Shown here in pieces: positions 1-10,344 of a stretch of 64,000 bases of DNA; positions within the stretch are counted from its first letter, which is position 1, and each line of letters starts with the position of its first letter. The stretch is taken from the NCBI GenBank assembly GCA_007026445.1, contig VDMD01000023.1, positions 1 to 64,000 on the forward strand. Direction: 5' to 3'. Origin of the DNA: Schizophyllum amplum (Eukaryota > Basidiomycota > Agaricomycetes > Agaricales > Schizophyllaceae). Made by a program: the position numbers and the translations under genes. A model generated the notes under the pieces. It saw nothing but the letters and a program-made list of their open reading frames with translations. It made no database searches and was not told where the DNA came from.

Positions 1-258
1 GAGGAACGAAAGGAACAGAAGTCATACCCCACCAGCACCACCCCTGTCTCCACCACCGCCAGACTGCACTCAACAAAATCGGACGCATACGCCCCCGACT
101 CGGATCCCGTCGAAGGACGGTGCACCTATCATCTGCTGCCTCACCGCTCGCAGCAGCCCCTATCCAATCTCTGTGCCCACCCGCCAGGTGTTGTGCGCCC
201 CCTCCGGACCTCGCGCACCTGGCAGGCGCACCTTCGCCAACCGCCTGGCTTGTTATAA
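1..258 (+). CDS. Possible 3' end of a gene cut by the window edge
   Basis: Frame 1 is open from the first base to a TAA at 256-258 (85 codons), rich in Thr, Ser, Pro, Arg and His. No domain is recognisable, and the following 5 kb has no related frame. It may be the disordered C-terminus of a truncated gene or chance openness in GC-rich DNA. I cannot tell which. Confidence 0.2.
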   Translation, partial: EERKEQKSYPTSTTPVSTTARLHSTKSDAYAPDSDPVEGRCTYHLLPHRSQQPLSNLCAHPPGVVRPLRTSRTWQAHLRQPPGLL

Positions 259-3200
259 TGCATAGAGTGCGTCGTCCCCTACCCACTAGACGACCATAAT
301 ACCACGTCGCGCATGATTTTTATGATTATCCTACATATTGCAGCCACGGCGGTCGCATATATTATTTCTTGCCCACCAACCACTCCCGGCGTCGAGCTTG
401 AACCCTTGGCTCGTTACGTCGCGTCCCTTGTCCTCGTCATTCGTATACCTTTTACCTACCGCACTTTCGACCTCAAACCTTCCGCACAACCGAACCTTCG
501 AATGCTTACTGTATGGGACTCCCGGGCTACTCGGCGCATGGGTTTGAACTGTTGTATTAGATAGAATTGCAGTTCTGGGACAAAAAGAACGTTACGCATC
601 TCCTCGATAGGATGTGAGGACGGCACGCAGAACACGATGAACTGTGAGCATATGCGGTGAGGTCGACTCGAGGTCTCCAGTCTTCCCCAAAGGTTTGCGA
701 AACAGTGAGTAGGAGCACAGCGGCCCTTAGGTGGCGCGATTGGAACCCAGCGACTGCGCTGAGGGCAGGGGTGACGCATCCCTTGTATCAACGAGAATGA
801 GGCGGCTGCTCATGACATCGAGGGGACGAGCGCTATAGGCTTTGAGTGAGGATTTTGGGCGGTTGGCGATACGAGACCTGGCGGAAATCGGATTGGATGG
901 CAGGCTCGGCGTGCTTTGCAACGACGTCAGTTTGGGAATGATGTTCATCTCACCTTGCGCAACAATCTTCAATCCGTGGAGGGCGCGGTGATGGAACAAT
1001 TGGGGAGGCAGCAGATATGATGAGCGCAGCGGATGACCGACATGATACCGGGGCGATGATGTTTACTGGGCGCGTAAGCGGCGAGGAGGATGGATGATGT
1101 CGACAAGGTGCTTGCCGACGAGATAGTCGGTTATAAACGGCGGGCGGTGAGGTGGCCGATGGTGGCATGTCTAAGTGCGATGGCCAACGGCGAGCGAGTG
1201 GCATGCTTTTGAGGCGCGTCGAGTACGAAATCGCCATGCTTGCTGGAGTATGCGGATGAAGGGGAGTGTATGCATTTTAGTGGTGGGGTCACAGTTCATT
1301 TGCGGAACTCCTAGAGATTCGTTTAGATAGAACGCGGGCGCCGCCTGTCCTCGACTCCTCGAAGGCTCAGGTTGATATTGGGGCTGACAGTCACGAGCGT
1401 AAAGGAAGGGATCCCACGGTCACGCGACATCAATGTTCGTTATCCCGGGCCGCGCGCGTCCCGGTTCCGGGGAGTCGCCGATAAGTACAGTCCGTACTTA
1501 TCCTCCGCCCCAGGATCACGATAGAAGGCCTCCGAGACAGAACGCAACTTCGGCGGAGGGCCGCAAGGGACAGTGAAGACATAGGACGCTGTCAAAAGCA
1601 AGACAGTGGGGTGGCGACGGTGGATTGGACGTCGCAAGCGATAGAGTGGAAGGCGGCCTGGCGACTCGAGGCTACCTAAGGTTAGGCGGCCTTTGCCAAG
1701 GATGCTGACCGCCTGACTCTATCGTGCACCAGCGAGTGAGGACGGGAACCAGGACGGAGCGCGGTCGGAACTTGAGCTTTGTCCTTATAAAGAGCTGTGT
1801 CTGAACAGCCGCCGTGTCGGTGTGGCACGACACTTGCATGGGGCGTTGATGTGCAGCTGTGGCCGTGCCACCAAAGGCGGGAGTCCCGGATGCCTATCCT
1901 GTTCCATCGATGGCTGTCGTGGAGGTTCATGCGAGTCAGCCGGACATTTGGTTCGCTAGCTCTATGCCGCCGGTACTTACGATTGGTGCCGCGGGATTGA
2001 AAGTTGGGTCCCTGGAGTGTAGGATGATAGAGCGGGGACGGGAAGTAGAATAGGTACCTCGTTGTCCGGAAAGAGTGGCCTTGTCTCGAAGGCGAGGCAC
2101 AGTACGAGACTGATCAGAGGTGAGAGGCACGGGCGAAGGAAGGGTAAAAGGGTAAGGTACAGCGGGCAAGGAGAAGAAGAAAGAAGACCAGGGCAAGACA
2201 TCCTTATGTAGAGGAGGATAAGAGGACGCCGACGTGGGACGCGGTTTGGGAAATATTCAATGTGCGAGGGAAGTTTAGGAGGTCCGACGACATCACGAAT
2301 GCAAGGACAATGCAATACGCACGGGTGCTGGTTTGCGTGTACGCCGGAGGTTGGTGCGTAGAACGCTGTACAGCGCGGTCGCGAACTCGCAGCTTCGTGT
2401 CGAAGCAGCGATTTTCGCAGGAACACCGACGTATGGCGGCAAAGACGCTGCGTGGACTGAAAGGCAGGCGCGTCAGTGACAGAACAGATGGCCATATGCG
2501 ATTCGCTGGTGCAGTTTAGCACACAAGCTATCCAAAATAGTACGCAAATATTGCGCAAGGATAAGAGAAGCGCGCTAAGGAGGGAAAATCGGGGTTATAC
2601 AGATGGACAACGCAAGGAAGAAAGATGCGAGGAAGAAGAGTCGGACGATGAGGAAATCCCTGCATATAATGGTTCGCGAGCTCACGAGGGCTTCTTCTGC
2701 ACATGAAGCCCTTCGGCACTGGAGGACTAGGTCGTCCGACGTCGGTCGATATAACAACGTAACGCGGGCAGTACGGCGTAGCGCGCACCTTTTGACGAAG
2801 AGGCAGGTGACCCATAGTCGGAATGAGATGCGCCCGATTGGGTGCAGAATTCATTATGGCTGTCCCGGCGGTGGGTGAGCGCTCCGATTCGACTATATAG
2901 CTCGAAGTTGCCGAGAAAAATTGACGTGAGCGCGGACGCCGAGTGACCTCCGCCTCGACGTGGGCGATGGCAATTCGGTGTGGCTGAGCGCTTCCTTAGC
3001 ACGGTTCAGGATCAATGGTGACACCAACGACGCCACGTCGGGGGTAGCGGCGGGAGGGTCGATGTAATCGGATAGTAGATGGACGAACGAGGGGAGTTGA
3101 TGTACGTGACGACAGCCGAGGGTGACGATAATCGAGATAAGTAAAGAGGAAGGACAAAGGGAGACGATGACAGCTGCCAAAAGGAGCAGGAAGTGTACAC

Positions 3201-5476
3201 GAGCAGTACTTACCCTCGGATGTCGTTCAGGCGGCTCATGTAGGTCGCGGGTCAGCGATTTCCGTGTAAATTTGACGTTTGCTGTAGACCAGGGTCAGCA
3301 CATTGCACGCGTGAGACGAAAAGAACAAACCTAACGTGCTGCGACCGCTGGCCCTAAGAAGGAGTTAACCGCCCGGCGCTCGCAGTGATCGTCACATCGT
3401 TCTGCGTCAGGTTTTTATGCCGTGAGCACGCTGAGTGCTGAGGTCGGCATCGTCCAAACCGCAACAGTAGTGGATATCGGGCATAGCAGGTATTAAAGGA
3501 CGACACAGACCGTGCAGCAGCATACTTATTCACGCCCGAAGCCTACCGCGTAAGATACGGCATCACTGACGGCAAGGTACTTGGTACAATTGAATCAGAA
3601 GGGTGCGACATAATTGAACGGTGGAAGGTGGCTCGGACGGACGGTCATCGAAGAGCAAGCTCACCTAAGAGAGCAACTTCAAAGACACAGTAGCTATCTG
3701 GGGATGGGAATTTCAGGTCTGGGGGTGACCTTCCCAGCCGCGGTCAGGGCCTTTTCGAGCTGTAGTCCCTTTCCCGTCAGAGGGGACGTCGTTGTATTCT
3801 ACACGGAAGGTGGTGGGCCTTTTCCACATATCTTTGCAGTTCTGGGGCGAAGAGGACTCGTGCAGCAAACAAAGCAGAAGCGTGCGGATGGGGACACTGC
3901 GAAAGACAGGTTTCAGTAGGTGACAGAACAGTTGAGGGACACGGTAGATGTGGATGCGCTACTCACAGAGCCAGGGATTGAATACAGTCGCGCAGCAGAC
4001 CACACGCGTACTGAGTGATGTTTTCCACCGCAAGTAAGAATGAGAGGCACCCGATGCCGAGCTACACGCCGCGCGCTCTCAATGCGATATACACTAACCC
4101 GCAACAGAGCCCGCGAGGAAACCGGTGCTGCGCAGGACGATAGAGTTGGCGCGCATGTGCGCGTATCGATGAACGGCGGGGGGCGACAGTGGGGGCGGTG
4201 TCACCCGACCGTCGAGCTTGCGTAAGCTCGATGGGCGCGGTCGGGTGGGTGAGCGGCTGAGGTGCCGGGATAACCGGCGCGGCGCCGAGAGACAATGCCC
4301 GACGGTGCCACGGCGAAGTCTGGTGGTCCGGCGGCTGGTTTGGGCAACGCGGCGGCGCCGTGCGGCAGCACCCCCGACGCGTACCCGACTGGCGGCGATT
4401 CAGATGGCGGCACCGACAGAACACCACCGCGCCTGCCTGATATAGCTACCTTTGAGTTTGCGCCGCTGGACTGGACGGGAGGCACACCTCCACGTTAGCT
4501 ACGTTAGGCCTTTATTGTGAAGCTGCCATCCGTGACCCGATCTGGGGATGGGAGAAATGGATGGGGTCGGCGGATCGGCTGGGCCGACGGTAGGCGGCGA
4601 GCGTCAGCAGTGCTTGGCGGGCGGCGGGGGGCGGGCTGGGCACGGGCGCACTCACATACGGCTTTTGCCGAGGTGCACGCGAGAGAGGGCGGGGGTGAGA
4701 AAGTGAGGGTGCCCACCGCGCGCTCGCGGGCGGCTGGGGAGGGCAGGAATACCGACCGTGCCTTGGGAACTTGGGAAGAGAATTGTTCGGAGGAATAAAA
4801 GCACCCCCGTAAATTTCGGCTTCTGATTTTGAAGACTGGACGGACGAGCGGGCGGTAGGCGGCCCCGTGGACGGTTTTGTGATAGACTGCGGCGAGATAT
4901 GGACGGGGAGCAGTAGTTTGTGACTTGGGGACGTAACGGTGACAATAAGCGGGCCAGGAAAGGCTACGAGTCTATGAGAGGATGATTGCGGCGATGCCCG
5001 GGACGGAGGAGACGATTGGGATAGATATGCAGATGCATCTTCGGGGCGGGGGTGCGCGATAGAGCAGGAGATGTCCAGGGGAGGGGACTTTGCGGAAAAA
5101 GGTAGAAAATACGGCGGAGAGGAGGGGCAGGGTGGCGGGCTCTGAGACATAAAAAAAAATAAGTAGAGAGGCGTGGGAAGAAAGGCAGGAGGCAACACAT
5201 GCAGCATGTGCCTTCATTTCTCCTTCACCTCATCCATCCGCTGCGCCCGTCCGCCTCACCGACGCGCGACTCGACTGCCTGCCTGTTCATCGCTCCTCAC
5301 GACCCGCACGACAAACCCGGCGGCGCACAGCACGCTATTACGACCCCAACGCAAAGTCCCTCGCCCCCTCCCTTCTCTCCCAGACGTCTTTCGTTTACGA
5401 TTACCGAGCTCTCCCCTTGACGAGGTCCGCCCCGCCCGCATCCCTCCCTCACTCACGCGCTCACCCGCCAGCAGAA
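259..5476. other. Gene-poor 5.2-kb stretch
   Basis: I see no reading frame with a recognisable domain on either strand. The plus strand is strongly purine-rich for most of 600-3300 and 4500-5170, so many minus-strand frames are open but give only Ser/Pro/Leu/Arg-rich low-complexity peptides. The longest is 231 codons at 5207-4512 and the next is 193 codons at 2558-1977. A short plus-strand frame at 4295-4498 (Gly/Pro/Thr-rich, with its own ATG and TAG) is the only one with protein-like composition. The pyrimidine-rich plus-strand DNA at 5210-5476 looks like the promoter and leader of the Ras gene that follows. Confidence 0.5.
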
Positions 5477-6320
5477 ATGGACAACTGGAGAGTGGCGGTA
5501 CTAGGCGATGGTGGTGTCGGCAAAACTGCGCTCGCAGTGCAGGTCAGTCCTCCGCCCGCACGCACCGCCCTCCATTCGCTGATCCAGCCCCAGTTTACGC
5601 TAAATTGCTTCGTTGGTGAGCTCTCCCGCCTCCCACGCGCCTGTCTTCGTGCTGACCGCCGCGCGCCCGTCCCGTCCATCAGAGGTCCGTTCGCTCCCGC
5701 GCGCGCCCACACAATGTCTCACGTCACCCCACAGACCTATGATCCCACAATCGAGGACGCGTACCGTAAACAGCTTGTGGTTGACAATAAAATGTGCTTC
5801 GTGGAGGTTATAGATACTGCAGGGCAGGGTGCGTGCTCGCAGACGACCGCCGACCGCTTACTCACCCCGCCGCAGAGGAGTACGCGACGCTGCGCGATCA
5901 GTGGGTACGGTGCGTACCAACAGCCCCATCAACCGCGCGCTTTCCCCCTCACACTCCCACAGAGAGGGCCAAGGCTTCATCCTCGTCTACTCCATCGCAT
6001 CTCGCTCCACGTTCGACCGGTTGGAGGTCTTCCGGCAATCGATGCGGCGGGTAAAGCGAGGCGACCCCATATTTATGCTCGTCGGCAACAAGTGCGACAA
6101 GACCTACGAGCGAGAGGTCTCCAAGGAGGAGGGGCAGCTCCTAGCACGACAGTTTGGCTGCGAGTTCATCGAGACGTCGGCAAAGACGGCACAGAACGTC
6201 GAGCGACTATTCACGACCCTCGTCCGCGCATTACGAGCGACGAAACAAATAGAGGCGGGCCCGGGGGGCGGTCCAGCCAAGCCGAAAGAAAAGGAGAAGA
6301 GGAAGTGTATTATCATGTAG
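5477..6320 (+). CDS. Ras-family small GTPase (Ras2/Rsr1-like)
   Basis: A membrane-anchored GTP switch, probably acting in morphogenesis or polarity signalling. The P-loop GDGGVGKTAL is near residue 10, the effector stretch TYDPTIED follows, then DTAGQ joined by splicing to EEY, NKCD for guanine binding, and ETSAK. The protein ends in a Lys/Arg-rich tail and the CaaX box CIIM, so prenylation is expected. At least four introns interrupt it; clear junctions include 5542 (VQ/FTLN), DTAGQ/EEY and WVR/EGQG. One junction is odd. After CFV the best-placed acceptor at 5734 leaves two bases too few to give the usual V-E-T-Y; using donor 5612 keeps the frame but drops two residues of the effector loop. 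The P-loop and effector sequence resemble basidiomycete Ras2 more than Ras1. The start is the first ATG directly before the P-loop. Confidence 0.93.
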
Positions 6321-6716
6321 GGAATTTCTTCTGGGCATTTACTGGCGTTATAGATTCCCTCCCCCATTTACCTCATTTGATGATACCACGGCCTTGCGCT
6401 TCGCTCCCTGCCCTCGCTGTCTTGCTTCAGCTCTACTGTCCATTATGTTGCATGCATATCCCCTCTTCTGACATTTCTGTGCGGTCTCTCGAGTTCTACT
6501 ATATCACTCATAGGTTGTTTTCGTTGCAATGGAGTCGTGTCCTATCATGCTCTCTTTCGCTGCGTGGCACCTGCGTACCGGATATCGTATCACTATTACA
6601 CGTCAGGCGCACGTACGACCAACACCGCCCTAGGGGCTGTATATGAACAGGACAGGCAGGCGATCGTTTTGCTGTTGGACCTATCTATCTATTCCTCCAT
6701 CTATTTCACCCGCGCG

Positions 6717-7795
6717 ATGATCAAGGACGAGGACCAGGATGCTTCCATTTCGCCTGCGGAAGCCGAGATTGGTGTGCGATCGACTCAGGACGGCGCGCGC
6801 CTCCCCGCTAAGCGTGCTGCCCTCCGAAATAGCGACGTCTTCGGTCAGCGGCAGTCCGCAACACGAATACCCTAGATCCACGTGCTTACTCATGTGCAGC
6901 GGATATGTTCGCGATGTGCGACCCCTCCGCGACCCCGGTACTTGACCTGGACGAGAGCGGGGAGCACATCGCGCTGCTGCTGCGCCTCCTTCATGAACCC
7001 CCAGCGCCACCCACGGTGCTGGGCGAGGAGGAGGTGGAGGAGCGCAGTAGTCGGCTCCAGAAGACGCTGTTCGACCCGAGACGGTGGTCCCTCTGCCAAT
7101 CCTGCGCGTCATGTACAGCCTTGCGGACAAGTACCTGGTCAACGTGGCGGATGCGCTCCGTGAGCAACTTCGCGCGCACTGCGCCGAGGACGCGTTCGCG
7201 GTGTACACGCTCGCGTGCGAGCACAGAGAGGATAGCATGGCTGCGGAGGCGAGCCAGTTCGTCCGACCCCTGGCGCGTTACACGGAGGCGGAGGTCGCCG
7301 CGCTACCCAACGCGCGCGTGTGCCACCGGCTAGCAGCCCTGCAGGATTCCCGAAGAGTGCGCTCGTCGCAGTGCTGCTCGCGGAGGACGTGTTCCCCCAC
7401 GGTGCGTCTGCGGCTCGGACCGATCTTTATGGATCTTGAGATCAGCGGTATCAGGGTACGGTGCATGCGGGACCCACCAAGATCTGACGCGCACGCGGTG
7501 GGACGATAGACGCAAGCAGCTGGCCGTGTTTGTTGATTCAGGCGCGTCGCGGCTTCAAACGGGGGTGATGTTGCGGCTACTGATGGGACCCCTAGACACC
7601 GATATTGCAGGGGAGATGGATGCGGCTGTATACCCCACTGGGTGTGAGGTGTGCAGCGCAGCCTGGCACCGGGCCGTGGCCATGATTGCAGTACGTCGGA
7701 TCCTTACCTGCCGGACCCATTCCTGGACTGACCTGCACCCCCAGTACAAGTCTCGGAAGGCCATCAGGCGCACAGACCAGCTCGGGAACGAGTAG
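6717..7795 (+). CDS. BTB/POZ domain protein
   Basis: Belongs to the large Agaricomycete family of BTB/POZ proteins, which act in protein-protein contacts, often as cullin adaptors. The N-terminal part reads as a BTB fold: a D-G-A-R-L-P-A-K-R segment, then S-D-V-F joined across a 56-nt intron (6844-6899) to A-D-M-F. A helical LADKY block near 7110-7140 and a conserved C-terminal block (GEMDAAVY, then CEVCSAAWHRAVAMIA) follow. A last intron splits IA from YKSRK, and the stop is at 7793-7795. Two places lose the frame by one base inside conserved sequence: the CCC at 7075-7077 (FDP/ETVV) and the AA at 7353-7354. Both are repaired by one extra base in the homopolymer. That fits assembly error better than a decaying gene, although a young pseudogene is possible. 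Confidence 0.75.
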
Positions 7796-7839
7796 GCAGA
7801 TCCATAAATTCAGGACTCAATTATACATGAGCGCCTGCG

Positions 7840-8570
7840 CTAGGTATTGTGCCAGAGAAGGGTCTTGAGGTCCTTCCACTTGTCCGAGTCGTGGTACATG
7901 TAGACCATCGAGTTGAAGAGCCCACGCTGAATCGTCTCGCCGCGGTTCTCGAATAGCCACATACTGGACCCCATCATGATCGTAGCGAAGACGGTGTAGT
8001 ATAGCGGGTCGGCCGGCTGCGGCTTCACAATTCCAGGAGTGGCAGACGGAGGACCAGCCCTGGGGAGGAAGGACGCGACCACGCGCGCAACGACGTAAAG
8101 CACAATCTGGCGATACCATTAATCAATTTCCCTGCTTGCTCCGCTTCAGCACACGCACCTGCTCGTTCACGGACGTCCTCTCCCTGAACACCGCATAGGC
8201 GCCTATGAGCCCCGCGATAAGCGAGTCCGGGTTACTCTGCTTTCCACCGCGCGCTTTGCGTAATAATAGCAGCAACGACTTGTAAATCGTCACGAATTTG
8301 GCAAGGGTGGTGGCGTGTTGTCTGGTCGCGCGAAGGATTCCCCGCGCGCGGGTCTGCCAGCTGGAGGAGCGTCAGCTTTCGTAAAACAGAGTCAAGGCGA
8401 AATACGCACTCTCCACGGCCGAACAGGACCGACATGACTAGGGCATGAGGCAGCCTGATCTTGACGCCGGTCACGAAGCCATTGCGCGCGCCCTTGAGGA
8501 TGGCAAGGTAGTCGCTGTAGGCCGGATTGGTCACCACCTCCTGGATGAAAGCGGACAGAGACGACGACAT
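7840..8570 (-). CDS. Peroxisomal membrane protein 4 (PXMP4/PMP24), tandem copy A
   Basis: Integral membrane protein of the Tim17/22/23 superfamily, found in peroxisomes in animals; its transport role is unsettled. Family hallmarks are visible: ILKGARNG near residue 22, then PHALVMSVLFGRGE, TRQHATTLAKFV after the first intron, and a C-terminal block with MWLFENRGETIQ and SMVYMYHDSDKWKDLKTL ending in WHNT. Three exons share their splice positions with the neighbouring copy at 9248-9978. The ATG at 8570 gives MSSSLSAFIQ, aligned with the start of the other copy. An upstream in-frame extension of 17 codons exists but is not shared. The copies differ most in the middle exon and in the linker after ASFLPRAG. 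Confidence 0.88.
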
Positions 8571-9247
8571 GGAGAGCAGAAATGTGGATGCCAGACATGG
8601 CCTGGGCAGGTTTGTATGCAATGAGTCCCCCGCGAGGCACGGAGCCTGAACCTCGTAATCAACAGCCCAGCCCGATTGGAGTCACTGGTACACCGGGAGG
8701 TCGCTGTCTGCGCCATCGGCAGGGAGTGCTGAGCGATAGCTGAATGGTAAGACTTGATGTCGAATCATAAGGGCAAGTTAGAGGTCTTCAGCGCGAGCAT
8801 GTCGGAACACAACATGCGTTACGCTCTCACCGGTGGGCCTGAGTGATCAAGGTGAGCGTCATCGACCAAGGCAGGTGACGAAGTCCACCTTTCGCTGGAG
8901 ATAACGGTGGTTAGCTCAACTGCCGATCTCTATGCTGAATAATGGCACCTTCTTTATAGGTTGGCTGTCTCCGGTGGATTGCCGGTGGATGTCATTTTGT
9001 CTTTGGCAACTGTTGAAGCACGATGCACATGTTAGCAGTCAGTGGTACACGTTCACCACATCAAAGCTCAAAGGCGCCGAAAGTATGAACATTTCGATGA
9101 CAATGCTGAGGCGCCTCTCCGCCGAGCTTGGAGCCCAACCTCGTCTGCAACAAGATGCATGACGCTTTCAACAGGCAAAAGAATATGGTGTGCAGATGTT
9201 AGTTCGTGTGGATCGTCTATCTGAGATGGTATAAGTACACAGGAGGC
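8571..9247. other. Spacer between the tandem PXMP4 genes
   Basis: This 677-bp interval carries the promoter of copy A and the 3' end of copy B. I see no conserved reading frame, no obvious TE ends and no sequence clearly copied from elsewhere in the window. Confidence 0.5.
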
Positions 9248-9978
9248 CTACGTATTGTGCCAGAACAGCGTCTTGAGGTCTTTCCACCGCTCCGAGTCGC
9301 GGTACAGATATGTCATCGAGTTGAACATGCCCGGCTGGATCGTCTCTCCGCGGTGTTCGAAGAGCCACATGACCGCGCCCCACGCGAACGCGGCGAAGAA
9401 CGTGAAGTACTTCGGATCGGGGGGAAGGGGCTTGACGGTGCCCGGGGCGGCCGGCGTAGACGAGTATGGGTTGCCTGCGCGCGGAACGAAGGACGCGACT
9501 ACGCGGGATACGACATACAAGACGATCTGAAGCAACGCTAGATTAACGCATGCAAGAGGACACATGAAGTGTACGCACCTGCTCATTCACGGCTGTCCGG
9601 TTGCCAAAGACGTACCAGCCGCCCACTAGGCCGGCGATGAACGTGTCCGTGTCCCGCTGCTTGTTTCCGTTCAGCTTCCGCTGCAGCAGCAGCATTGCCT
9701 TGTATATGGATACAAATTTGGCGAGGTTCGTAGCATGCTGCTTCGTCGCACGGTAAATGACGCGTGCGCGCGATTGCCAGCTACCATAATATCAGTAACC
9801 AGACATAGAGAAACGTAGCCAGCACTCACTCTCCACGGCCGAAGAGCACAGACATGACAAGGGCATGGGGGAACCGAACCTTCACGCCGTACACGAAGCC
9901 ATTGCGAGCACCCTTGAGGATGGCAAGGTAGTCGTGGTAGGCGGGGTTCGTAATGATGTCCTGGATGATGGACGCCAT
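9248..9978 (-). CDS. Peroxisomal membrane protein 4 (PXMP4/PMP24), tandem copy B
   Basis: Second copy of the same Tim17/22/23-family peroxisomal membrane protein. Exons can be placed exactly: 9978-9830, 9780-9579 and 9526-9248, with introns of 49 and 52 nt that have GT-AG ends. The order of motifs is ILKGARNGFVYGVKVRFPHA, SVLFGRGD, RATKQHATNLAKFVSIYK, LVGGWYVFGNRTAVNEQ, then VMWLFEHRGETIQPG and SMTYLYRDSERWKDL, with the final WHNT. Its Gly-rich transmembrane segments and LVGG fit the family better than copy A, so it may be the conserved version. An upstream start would add 20 residues; the ATG at 9978 matches the start of copy A. Confidence 0.9.
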
Positions 9979-10344
9979 GTTCGCGACGGTCGGGAGCAAG
10001 TCGATCTCGACGGCGCCGGCGCCAGGAGCAAAGAGCAATGGGATGTCGGACCGGATGATGAGCGAGAATCACATGCGAACAGCGGACAACGTGGGAAGAA
10101 GACCCAAAACGCCGACGTTTGTTCTACACGAAAAATACAAGAAGACAAAACTGCATCGACAGCTACTATATACACTAAAATTCATACCCGTCTCCTACTA
10201 AATCACGGCAAGAAACCAGCCACTCAATCTTGGAAGGAGATGAGCATGGGCTCATGAAAATGGCAGTGGCACTCACCTTCTCTTTTCCGTCCGAAAGCAC
10301 AGGGTCGCGCGAGTGAGCGAGTACACAACAGCGCCTCACGTCCG
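9979..10344. other. Intergenic spacer
   Basis: This 366-bp interval lies between the PXMP4 copy B start and the stop of the chromodomain gene. It contains AT-rich DNA near 10130-10200. No gene is seen. Confidence 0.5.

Noticed and set aside
1977..2558. 193-codon minus-strand open frame with hydrophobic stretches
   Set aside because: Low-complexity Leu/Pro/Ser/Arg sequence in the same purine-rich DNA; no recognisable motif or splice context.
4512..5207. 231-codon minus-strand open frame
   Set aside because: Composition is almost only Ser, Pro, Arg and Leu, as expected from purine-rich plus-strand DNA; no domain and no conserved block.
6717..7795. BTB gene as a pseudogene
   Set aside because: Both frame breaks are single-base homopolymer losses like those in essential genes elsewhere in the window, and the rest of the family blocks are intact.
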